A stretch of 64,000 bases of DNA, taken from NCBI RefSeq assembly GCF_001653235.2, contig NC_035794.1, forward strand, positions 1,922,001 through 1,986,000, written 5' to 3'. A model generated the notes under the pieces. The model had not been told where the DNA came from, did no database searches, and was given only the letters and a program-made list of their open reading frames with translations. Made by a program: the position numbers and the translations under genes. Source of the stretch: Pochonia chlamydosporia 170 (taxonomy: Eukaryota > Ascomycota > Sordariomycetes > Hypocreales > Clavicipitaceae). Within the stretch, counting starts at the first letter, position 1. Each line of letters starts with the position of its first letter. Positions 23,273 to 33,800 of the stretch are shown here, piece by piece.

Positions 23273-26244
23273 ATGGCAGATGGTGCTATGGCTATGACGC
23301 TGGGCCCGACTGCTGCCGTTCTTCCACCACCACCACCACCACATCAAGACGTCTCAAGATATCGCTGTCTTCGCGGGAAGAGCGTGTCATCTCCACGCGA
23401 TTTTGACGTATTTCAAGACGGAAAATGCAGTTCTGACGGCGACTCAAGTTCTTCTGGGTCAGACGAGTACAGTTTTACCAGTTCTTTGAGATCTCGTTCA
23501 AAGAGTGTTTCGACTCTCCGCAGCGTATTTCTGAGGTCTCAGGAACCGCCGCCGCCCATGCCGCCACTTCCAGCAAAGGTGCTGAACCCTAAGCCGATCA
23601 ATATTTCAGCCCAGTCTAGCCTCAAGATTTTGGAGAACTTAAAATCGCCCATTTTCAGTTCAGAACACCCACAATGGAGATCGATCGCCATCATCAATAA
23701 AGAGGCAGCCAATGAGGACGGCAGCAGGCAAAACCGGGATGGCGCCGCTGCGGGTCCAGGTCCTCAATCCCAAGACCAAGAAGACTTGGACCAGTCCGAC
23801 CACCATAAAGACCATCGCAAGGACAATCAAAAGGACTGGTTCCGGCTGCAAACTCCTGACAGCGCGGACGAATCCGCGGCCGACGACAATCCCAAGGAGG
23901 CAGACGGCGACTGCGCTGCTGTTTCGGACGTCAACAACCATCACCGTCGAAGCAACGAGGGCGCCGCCACGGGTGACACAAGTCTTTTAGCAGATGAGGT
24001 CGCTCGCCTTGAGGCTGAGACGGATAGAATTCTAGCTGAACAAAAGAAGCTGGAACTTGCGCGACTTCAAGCACAGCTCGTCACACCTCCGCCGAAACCA
24101 AAGCGCCCACTCCTTGAAAAACTCACCTTTTTCTCTCGAAGTAAACGATCTACAGGTGCCAACAGCCAGCCTGGCACACCCAGCACAATTGTGTCGGCCA
24201 TCTTCTCTCCAGCCTTCAGTCAATCCAGCCGTGACAGTAGCATCGAAGAACCACCAACACACCCACTTCCTGAATTCAAGATGAGTTTCATTGAACGAGG
24301 AGGCAAGGGTATTGTGCCGCAAACTGACGCGCCAGTGTCCGCTAGCAATGGCGGAGAGAGAGTATGTTTAACAACCTCAACATCCCTTGCCGTACAATAA
24401 TTACTTGTCGCCCGGCATGCTTGTTCATGTTAGCGGCGGGAGTGTTTTCGGTGCGAAATGATCCATTTGACTAATACCTATTATAGCGTGTAGTTGTGCG
24501 ATGCCTTTCTTCCACAATTAACCTGGCTGTCACAGCAGAGACTTCTCCCGTTGACATACTGAAAACGACGGCTGATATGACACGACACAATATCAGCCCG
24601 GCAACGAGTGTCATTGTAGAGTGTTACTTTGTTCTTGGGCTCGAGCGTCGTCTCCGTCGATATGAGCGCGTGCGCGACGTCATGAACTCTTGGGACCGAG
24701 ACCAACAAAATGCCCTCCTGATCCTGACCGGTGATTCTGCAAAGAGCGACCAGGATCTAGATTTGGAATCTGTTCCTCGCACAGACGAGCCCCCTCAAGG
24801 TTTTTCTATGCAACTTCATCATTCGTCAAAGCCTGGCAAATGGAACAAACGTTGGGTGACGCTTCTGGATAACGGACAGATATATGCAGCTAAATCGCCC
24901 AATTCTCAGCCATCTGACAAGGACAGCAATGTGCTGTGCCATCTGACAGACTTTGACATCTACGCCCCTAAGGAAAGTGAGATGCGCCGCAATCTCAAAC
25001 CGCCAAAGAGGTTCTGTTATGCCATCAAGAGTCAGCAAAAGACGGTTGTGTTTGCCAACGGCGAGAACTTTGTGCACTTTTTCTCAACTGATGATTCGCT
25101 GCAAGCAGCTTCTTTTTATGACAAAGTACATGCTTGGCGAAGCTGGTACCTGGTCAATCGCATGGTTGATCTCCAGACGAGGAGCCGAGCTCCGCAAATT
25201 TCATATGACCCCAAGGCCAACAATCCTGTGAGCCCAAAGAGGAGCACAGTGGGCAGTAGAGGTAGTACCAGCGCACGGGCTTCTATAGTGGAAGAGGAGG
25301 TAGTTGACGAACCGCTGATGAATGTCAATGCATTTCGTATGAGCAAAATTGTCATCACACCGGAAGACATCAAGAGCAACAAGACTGCTGCTGTCAGATC
25401 AAAGTCTGTTCATCGATCGGGCACGTTGAAGAAGAATGGCGCCGCCAACCTCGAGGTCCCCAAGACTGTCAGGGAAGAGGAACCAGAGTTTGCAACTGGC
25501 GGTTTGCTTGGCAGTACCTATGACAAGCTCAAACAAACCGACGCTGCCAGTGTGGCGTCATCTTCCAAGACCGGTTCTGACGGCCCATTCACCGAGGCCC
25601 CGTCTCTTCTGAATGGCGGCATTTCCAAATCCTCATCGGATGCATCTGATCAAATGAAGAGGCAGGTTGAGGAAGAGGAGAAGAACAACGAAGCTACATC
25701 CTGGTTCCCTTCTGCTGCGGAGCACTCGGCTCGTGTTCGAAGCCAAGTCGTCCACCAACCATCACCACCGCACCTTCGCAGACCAATGACCGCCGATACG
25801 GCAGGTAATGCACCGGCCGCTCGCCGAGAGAGGCAGCCGGCACCGCTGCTCAGCTTTACAAATGATTTCCCCGAACCTCCACGATTTCGTGAAGGGCCAG
25901 CAGGCGTCAGACAAGTTCCTGGCCAGCCTCTGATTAACTTTGCGTCAGGCGGCGCAACCAGAGAGCCTCGTGACAGTGCTCCTCGACAGAACGTATCTCG
26001 TCGGGGTCTCCCTGCCTCAAATGCTGGTGGTTTGGCAACCTCGCCTCCTCCTCAGCACCCCCCACCACCTCCCGGACCCCGATTTCGTAGTAAATCGGCC
26101 GTCACACAACGACGATATAACCCTAACGAAGCTAATCATCCTCCAATGCCGGCTATGCCTAACAGACGTCATCCACACCATGCTGAACCCCGTGGCCCAC
26201 CAAGATTTCCTGCTCCGGAGCCGCTGGTGAACAGGGCCAAGTAA
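23273..26244 (+). CDS. Ras-association + PH domain protein (MRL/RIAM-like architecture)
   Basis: Two exons, 23273..24361 and 24487..26244, encode 948 aa; the 125-nt intron has a GTATGT donor. The first 240 residues are disordered, with a poly-Pro run (LPPPPPPPHQ), Ser-rich blocks and further PPPPMPPLP motifs. A short coiled coil follows (ADEVARLEAETDRILAEQKKLELARLQAQ). Exon 2 opens with a ubiquitin-fold Ras-association-type domain (about 364-445) and then a PH domain (about 466-583: GFSMQLHHSSKPGKWNKRWVTLL, the invariant-type Trp in AWRSWYLVNRM). The C-terminal 350 residues are disordered with Pro-rich SH3-binding-like segments. RA-PH tandems flanked by poly-Pro occur in animal RIAM/lamellipodin, which link Ras-family GTPases and lipids to actin. 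A similar role in polarised growth is inference; the RA call is from position and fold-like pattern only. Confidence 0.85.
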
Positions 26245-26989
26245 AGCTGTTAACTGACGGTTGAGGGATGGCTTTGTAGTGGAAAATGCACAGGAGGCAC
26301 TGATTTAGGCGTCAGGGAAGAACCAGAACTAGTTCATAGCATGTGCTTGTATTGGCAAAAAAACTGCAATCAGGATTAGGATACCGTGTATAATTAGCAG
26401 GCGTTGTTTAGGAAAATGATTGAGTATGACAAAGGAAATCGAATTGAGGGCTAACCAAGTATATAGTTGAGATGAGATGGAAGCAGAGGAGATTGCCTGG
26501 TTGAAATGGATCGGTTGCGGTCTCATTTGGCGTGTCTGGACCATCTTAGCTACCTAGGTAGTTTTTTAGGCTCGAATAAACGAAATCGGCCATAAATTGA
26601 GCAAGAAGTTGTACCGTGAGTTGTCAACTGGTCCTTGGCCCAGTGGTTTTCCTGGTAACGTCGAGCTTCAGTTCGCCGAAGTTTGACAGGAGGATGACTG
26701 TACAGTCCAAAACACAGTGTGAACACTGTTTTGTTGAAGCTCTCCAGCTTGCCATTTTACGCGACATCATCAGAAGCCCACTTGGGCCAGCACCAACATG
26801 GACAGACGCGCTTTTGTTAGCCAAACACATAATTCGAATATTCAGCGCGAACCCTAACCGAGAGGACGTGGCCAACTACGGACGACCTAGATTATACTTC
26901 ACGAAGACGAGAACAGAGGCTTTCCCTCCCGTATGCCTCGAATGAGGTAGCCAGTATTGTTCCGACGTGGACGAAGTTGCTCGCCTGCA
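26245..26989. other. intergenic region
   Basis: 745 bp between same-strand genes with no supported gene. A palindrome CTACCTAGGTAG lies at 26550-26561. The remainder holds the 3' UTR of the RA-PH gene and the promoter of the APC8 gene. Confidence 0.5.
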
Positions 26990-29227
26990 ATGGCGCTCAG
27001 TGCGCAGGAGGTTTCGCAGTTGCGAGTCGCTCTCCAAGATGCCGTGGTGAAGTGCTCAGAGAGATGTCTTTACCAATCCGCAAAATGGTTTGTTAAGCTG
27101 TAACCATGGCTCCTCCAGCAACGGGCAACGGCACTAACAAGACTGTCCGTAGGGCTGCCGAACTTCTCAATGCATTGCCCGAGACTGAAGATATAGACGA
27201 TGATGTCGCACAAGGAGATGGATCAAAACGAACTTCGCCGATATTCACACCAAACCTGGATCCCGAAGAAGCCGCCCTGGAGGCCCACGAGCTGAGCAAG
27301 TACCTTCTTGCCAAGTCTCTCTTTGACTGCAAGGAGTTCGACCGCTGCGCGGCAGTTTTCCTCCCAGACTCTTTATTATCATCTGTTTTGTCGTCGCATT
27401 CCGAATCTACGTCGACTCCATCACAACGGGCGAAGGGCAAAGCGAAAGCGACCGATGGAAGCAGGGCGTCAACGATAGCACCGCTACCAAAGCTTAGCCA
27501 GAAGAGCTTGTTCCTGGCGCTATATGCCAAGTTCATGTCTGGGGAGAAGCGGAAGAATGAGGAGTCTGAAATGGTCATGGGACCTCAGGATTTGGGAACG
27601 GTGGTGAACAAGCAGCTTTTGGTGGTGGGCAGGTTTCTGGCTGCTTGGTTCAAGGAGAGGACGACGACGGATGATGACGTGTTGGGGAGTCAGGGGTGGT
27701 TGGAATATTTGTGAGTTGGCGTGGGACAGACACGGCGGCTGTGGCAACTAACTGTTGTGTAGGTATGGCATGGTTCTTGCAAAGGAGAAGAATGATTCTC
27801 AGGCCATGGATTATTTTATTCGAAGCGTTCACAAATATCCCATGAATTGGGGATGTTGGCTGGAAATGACATCTATAATATCGAGAGTCGAAGAGGTAAG
27901 GAGTCGGATTCAAATTCACACACGTCGATGTTATTGATGCTAACAAGTGCTGCCTCAGCTAAATCAAATAGCACGCCATTGCCCTCAAAACATAGTATCC
28001 TTCATGTTCCATCTTCACACATCACTCGAGCTATATCAGCAAACCCCTAACCTAGCCAATTCGCTCGAACAATTGCTATCAATATTTCCAACATCATCCT
28101 TCCTGTTAACCTGTAATGCCCTACTAGCATATCATGCTAAAGACCTCATGGCGGCAGAGCAACATTTCAGTCGGCTGCTCTCTCTACATCCACACAGACT
28201 CGATTCTCTAGACCATTACTCCAACATCCTCTACGTCCTCAACATGCGCCCGAAGCTAGCATTCGTAGCACACCTCTGCTCCAGCGTCGACAAATTCCGT
28301 CCCGAATCATGCGTCGTCATTGGCAACTACTACTCCCTCCTTTCCATGCACGAAAAGGCAGTTCAGTACTTTAGACGCGCATTAACCCTCGATCGCTCAT
28401 GCCTCTCCGCCTGGACACTCATGGGCCACGAATATGTCGAACTGAAAAACACCCACGCAGCCATCGAATCGTACCGCCGCGCCGTCGACGTCAACCGTCG
28501 CGATTACCGGGCCTGGTACGGCCTCGGCCAGACGTATGAAATGCTCGAAATGCACACCTATTCCCTATGGTACTACAAAAAGGCAGCCGGCTTGCGGCCC
28601 TGGGATGGCAAGATGTGGATGGCAGTAGGCTCGTGTCTCCAAAAAATGGGCCGCGAACGCGACGGCATCAAGGCCCTCAAACGAGCACTCCTCGCGGACG
28701 CATACTACGACGTAGGTAGTAGCTTCGGCAGTGGTGGCGATCTCCTCGATGCTCGCGGCGCCACAGGCCACATGGACCCCGAGATTTTGCTCCAAATTGC
28801 AGCCATGTACGATCAACTGGACGAGGAGGAAGAAGCCAAGGCCTACATGGAGCTGTGTGTAGCGCAGGAAGAAGGCGGTGCGGCATCTGACACTAATAAT
28901 CTCGGGGAGTCAGTCATGATTCACAACGACTCGCCCGCCGGGTCGGAAGACTACGCAGACAAGGAAGACCGATCTGGAGCAAATGCGAATGCTGCTGCTG
29001 GCGGCGCGGGCGCGGGCGCAGGAGAAGGAACTGGTGTTACAGCCGCAACGAGTAAAGCACGCATGTGGCTGGCTAAATTCGCCATGCGCACCTCTGATTA
29101 TACCACTGCTAATAGGCTTGCAACGGAACTATGTCAGGACGGCGTCGAGGTGGAGGAGGCGAAGGCGTTGGTGAGGGAGATACGCTCGCGGATGGAGGCG
29201 TCTGGTTTGTTTGGCTCGGATGGCTAG
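26990..29227 (+). CDS. anaphase-promoting complex subunit 8 (Cdc23)
   Basis: Four exons, 26990..27087, 27153..27710, 27763..27895 and 27959..29227, encode 685 aa. The true start is in a short first exon (MALSAQEVSQLR...CSERCLYQSAKW). An ATG at 27106 lies inside intron 1 and would give a false N-terminus. APC8/Cdc23 is a TPR scaffold of the APC/C ubiquitin ligase that drives mitotic exit. The N-terminal APC8 domain (about 5-260) contains AAELLNALPE and YLLAKSLFDCKEFDRCA. At least eight TPR units follow (for example CNALLAYHAKDLMAAEQHFSRLL, YFRRALTLDRSCLSAWTLMGHEYVELKN, SYRRAVDVNRRDYRAWYGLGQTYEM). The C-terminal part has a low-complexity Ala/Gly insert (about 600-630) before the last helices. 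Introns are 65, 52 and 63 nt, three with CTAAC branch sites. Confidence 0.94.
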
Positions 29228-29941
29228 CGGCAGTGCTGTGAGCTACAAGCGAGACTGGGCGTTGAGCCGGATGTTGATTAGAGTGTAACGAGCTTATGCC
29301 GAATGTAGCATGCATTATGACGGTGTTTGAACTTGGGGCGCAATCAATGAATACATGGTTGAAGAGTGACGGATGTGGCTAAATAACGTTTCGCTGGTGT
29401 ACAATGATTGGCTCATGTGTTTCCGGATCCGGACCGAGTCAACCACAACACATTCTCTGCTGGAACACAAATAAAAGAATTGTCGTAATTACGCACACAA
29501 GACTGATTTCCCAAGTAAATAATGTATTACTAAATACCCAAGAGATTTTTATAGCAAACGAACCACACCAAAGAAAAAGTCTATCAGAAAAATATGGCAA
29601 AGGACAGCGCATCCCAACACGCAGCCCCCAGGTATGAGACTGCGCATTAGAATACACTGCCCTGCCAGTAATTAGAGAAAGATTATAATATATAAAGCCG
29701 CACAATGTGAATCCAAGACGGAATCGACACCCCGAGTGATTTTAGATTTTCTGTCAACCCCAGTGATATGAAGCAATGGGATAGCCCACCGGGTCATACC
29801 ACCGGGTGGAAAAAGAACGAAGCATCCTTTCAAACGCCAACCGCGCCGTGTACCTGTTGATTCAGAACCTCCAGTAATCTTACTGTAGCTTAGCTAAAGA
29901 TAGCAGCCAAGAAAGGCGTAAACCCCGGGCATGTGACTCGC
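29228..29941. other. convergent intergenic region
   Basis: 714 bp between the 3' ends of APC8 (+) and the wall-protein gene (-). No gene is seen. Confidence 0.5.
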
Positions 29942-30884
29942 TTAGAGGAACATGGCGGCGAAACCGGCGGCAACGAGAGCTCCCATGCCAGCATTGGCCC
30001 TGTCGGCAGCGGCAGTGACAACCGGAGGAGCCTCGGTGTTGGCTGGTGGGTTGACGGGAGGATTGACAGGAGGAGCCTGAGTGTTGGCAGGAGGGTTGAC
30101 GGGAGGAGGATTGACAGGAGGAGGGTTGACAGGGGGCGGGTTGACAGGAGGAGGGTTGACAGGAGGAGCCTGAGTGTTGGCTGGGGGATTGACAGGGGGC
30201 GGGTTGACAGGAGGAGGATTCACAGGAGGAGGGTTGACGGGAGGTGGGTTGACAGGAGGAGGCTTGACATGAGGAGGAGGAGGGGGAGGAAGAGGCTTGG
30301 TGATGGTGCAAGGGCAGTCAGTGATGGTGAGGGTGGTGGGAGCAGTGACGGTGTAAGTCTTGGTACCAATGCAGATGGTAGTGGGCTCCTGTTGTTTCCC
30401 ATCTCGTTAGTTAATGCTCTCATCATATGCTTTGGGGTTTCCAAAGTTTTCTACTCGCTCTTGGAGCAGTTTTACTTTCGTCCTGGTGGGAAGCTTTACT
30501 TACCGGGCAGTACGTGGTGAAAGCCGTGGAAATGACTGTGGTGTACTCAGTCTTGCTTGGCTTGGGCTTGCCAGATGGCTTGCTGCTTGGGGGAGGCGGC
30601 GGCTTGCTGCTGGAAGGCGGAGCTGGCTTGCTGGAAGCAGGCTTGCTCGAGGCCGGAGGAGGAGCAGAGCTTGGCTTCTTGCTGGAGGCCGGGGGAGCAG
30701 AGCTAGCGGGCCGGCTGGAAGGAGGGGGAGCAGAGCTGGCTGGCTTGCTAGAGGCCGGAGGAGCAGAGCTAGCGGGCCTGCTGGAAGGCGGCGCAGGAGC
30801 AGAGCTTGGTGGCCTGCTGCTAGGTGCCTGAGCAGCACTTCCAGCGGCCATGTAGGCAACGGCCAAAACCTGAGTGAACTTCAT
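29942..30884 (-). CDS. GPI-anchored Pro/Ser-rich cell-wall protein (clock-controlled protein 6-like)
   Basis: Two exons on the minus strand, 30504..30884 and 29942..30388, encode 275 aa with a 115-nt intron. The start MKFTQVLAV at 30884 opens a signal peptide (to about residue 20, AAGSAAQ). Residues 21-110 consist of repeats such as SSAPPASSKPA, followed by KPSKTEYTTVISTAFTTYCP, then EPTTICIGTKTYTVTAPTTLTITDCPCTITKP with four conserved cysteines. That module is characteristic of fungal wall proteins related to Neurospora clock-controlled protein 6. The C-terminal part has about a dozen PPPVN/PPANTQAPPVN repeats and ends in ADRANAG plus a hydrophobic tail (MGALVAAGFAAMFL) without a charged end, a GPI-attachment signal. 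Both repeat regions are tandem at DNA level and prone to length variation. It is probably a covalently bound wall or adhesion-related component. Confidence 0.85.
29999..30290. repeat. coding minisatellite (about 15-bp units, PPPVN)
   Basis: On the + strand the unit reads roughly GGAGGRTTGACAGGA and repeats imperfectly across about 290 bp, with an interspersed longer unit encoding PPANTQAPPVN twice and a PPANTEAPPV variant. It lies in frame inside the wall-protein gene, so unit gain or loss keeps the frame. Confidence 0.85.
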
Positions 30885-33800
30885 GGTGCCTTTCCGGTAT
30901 CGTTCTTGACAATTGGTTGGGTTGAGCGAGAGTCGGTGAAGTTGGTTGAACAAGAATGAGACAAACAATCAACGACGGGATGCTATCGTGATATTTGTAG
31001 TTGTGAGAACAGGAAGAAAAACGTTTTTGCCTAGTCCGGAGGGTAGCACATCTTTGTATTCGAACGCAGACTGTGGCCTGAAAGCAACTCACAGAACGGA
31101 ATCCCGCTTTCAGACAAGTTTGGACGTTTGAAATTTGTGAGACAATGTCTAAACTTCTTCCGAACTGAGGGCGCGGCTACCCGTCGCCGGATTTGGAATA
31201 AAGTTCGCGGGAGGAGTGAGACATCGCGGCTAAGTCTTCAACACCATCGCCACACCGGCTTCGACGTGCATGTTCCACTGACGGCGGTACCTGCGTCATG
31301 TGTACCCGGGTCTCGTGTGTCAGTAACAAGCGGGGACCGTCAACGAGAAGTCAGCTAACTTGGGTCGACGATGCCACCCAAGCAACAGCAAATACGAGCC
31401 GCTAAGGCTGAAGCTGAGCTTATTTTGATGTGGCATGTACAGTAGACTGCTGGAAACAGACAAATAGCTTTGGATGGCTTCCTTGAGACAATTGTATTGG
31501 TGCAACTGAATATAAGTGGTGCTGAACCTTGAACTATGACGAGATGTTCGCCAGAACCAGCTCCGTTGGTGACCTTTATCAAGCTTTTCCACCTACAGAG
31601 TGGCGCAAGTGCAAGATCTGTGGCAAGAAAAGAGACATCTCGAATTCCTATTTTGAAAGGTCATCACCAGACGGAAGAATCGAGACTGGTGATATAGATA
31701 TATCCTGCTGTTGAACCCCTGAAGTTCTCCAGAATCTCACGTAGCGCAAGGAACAGAACTTGGGCTGATCTGAAGGCTTGCAAAGAAGCACCTTCTGTAC
31801 ACGAGAACCCAGCTCGTTATTCAACGGCTACGACGGTGCCTTTGAGAACTCATAACACGAGCAGATGTGCTAGTCTCCAGTGTTGCAATTGAAGCTTCTC
31901 TGTGAACTTAGACTGACAGACCACGATCGGTGATGATCGTCAACCGGTGAGAAAGGTCGGTTCTTAGCGGACCATTGCAGACGGATTGCTATTGAGTGAG
32001 TAACAGCTTGGCATGCCCAGAGACTGGGCAGCTTACAGCTGTTACTGCCTTGTATAACCGCTGGATTCATGAATGCAGGAGATGTGGTGGGGTATCAAGA
32101 AATGTCGACAGGTCCAAGACCGTTTCTTCAGGCCGGCTAACGGCCGAAATATCGGGGCTCTTCTGACGTTCCTTGGACATTGTCACCCGGAGTGAATAAT
32201 CCCGAACAATTAAACTTCCTGCTCATTTGTTAGCAGCAAAGCCTTTTGGCAGTTTGTGATGGAACTGGAATGCTGACTTGTTGTCCATCACTAGTCCAAA
32301 TCCGACCTCGCAAAGCATGAGAGTTCTACAACGCTGACAAGTCCGGAAATATTGCACACGACGCAGGGACACCATACTACTTTTGGCGAGAAGCAAAATT
32401 TGTTTTGGCGTGCATCGTAACGGACTACCGATCAAGCTTCATTTCGCGGTTGGCTGGGTCCTCGAGCTTTGAGGAGACGGAGAATTGTCGAGACATTGGG
32501 ATAAAATTAGTGAGTCAATTGTCTCACTGCAAGCAGGTCGTCGATCTCAGCCGACTTGAAAGATGACGTCAAGCCCTTCAAAAAGATGGATACTGCGTTT
32601 TAAGATTTCGTTTTCAATAGTACGGTAACTGTGGTTGCGAGGTCATATTGGTAGTTGAGTTTTGGATGCGGAACCAGATTAGTTAGGATAAGGTTTGGAA
32701 GGACCAACGTTGAGTGGCTCCAGCATGCACTGTCCAGCAAGCAGAAAATAACGTGCAAGTACAGTGTGTATGACGGTATAAACACTGTAAATTCTTGACA
32801 TCCAGAAACAGCGCCGTTACAATTGACTCTCCCTCAGGTTGTTGAAACAGTCACATCTCACCCGAACAACGTCGCTTGGTTGCTCTCAATTATCCGGCAT
32901 TCATAAGCTGCATGCCACTGGTCAGGAACTGCCATCGTTTCTATCACTAGACGCCACAAGTCAGGTTGAGAAACAGCCAGATTCCCCTGTTGACTCGAGT
33001 GACAACAATGCAATTGTCGTACCTGACTTTGGAAATCGGAAAGGAGAAAACCAAATCACACGACGAAAGGCGCCCGCATTTTGTTTGCAGTCACCTCAAG
33101 GGGAAGTTGGTACCCCCGGAATGCGAACTGAGATGACAACAGCCAGCCACTCAATTAGCTCTCTCACATGGTTGCCTGTTGGACTAGGTTAACCTTGTGC
33201 TTGACGAGGTTGTCTAATGCATATTTGCTAGTTTGATGTACTGCAATTGACCCATTGCATCTTTGTCAATAAACGGGACTGGAAATTGATCTACGGAGTA
33301 CCGTATATCACGGTTCTGGACTTGAACGACGTTTGGGGGCTGTTACCGACTTCGTTAGATGGATGACTAATCACGCCACTAGGAGTGACAAGTCTGTTAC
33401 TCCTAGCTGAATTCGGAGACCTCTTTGGACCTGTCGTTTTGTGCCTTATCCTCTCACGTGCGGTACATATGGAAACTTCGACTGGCATCATGCGTGGCTA
33501 ACAGCAGCATTTCAACATGATGGAGGACTCAGGCTGGCGATATCTTCTCTATCAACATTGATGGGCCATTACATTTGCCATCGCATATTTTCTCACGTCC
33601 TCTCAAGTCACGTGCGGCCCCCATGCACTTGGTGTTGGTATGCTTGGTTTGTGTTTCTCCTCGGCAAGCATCTGCAAGTCAACGCGTCGTCCAATGACAG
33701 TACTCTAATATTTAAACCTAAAGTCTTAGGCATGAAGTTCGTGCCTTGCTCGGATGTTTGGATCATTGATGCCTTGAAACCTGAAAACGCTCCAGTCGCA

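Noticed and set aside
27106..27152. ATG at 27106 as start of Cdc23
   Set aside because: This ATG is inside intron 1; the conserved N-terminus (CSERCLYQSAKW joined to AAELLNALPE) is obtained only by starting at 26990 and splicing 27087 to 27153.
30423..30831. Long + strand frames opposite the wall-protein gene
   Set aside because: They are the antisense shadow of the Pro/Ser repeats (Gly/Leu/Ala repeats) and have no independent features.
31529..31714. 61-codon frame with WRKCKICGKKRD, a possible small zinc protein
   Set aside because: Only one clear Cys pair plus a terminal Cys-Cys, no conserved context, no signal for introns linking it to more coding sequence. Likely chance or a relic.
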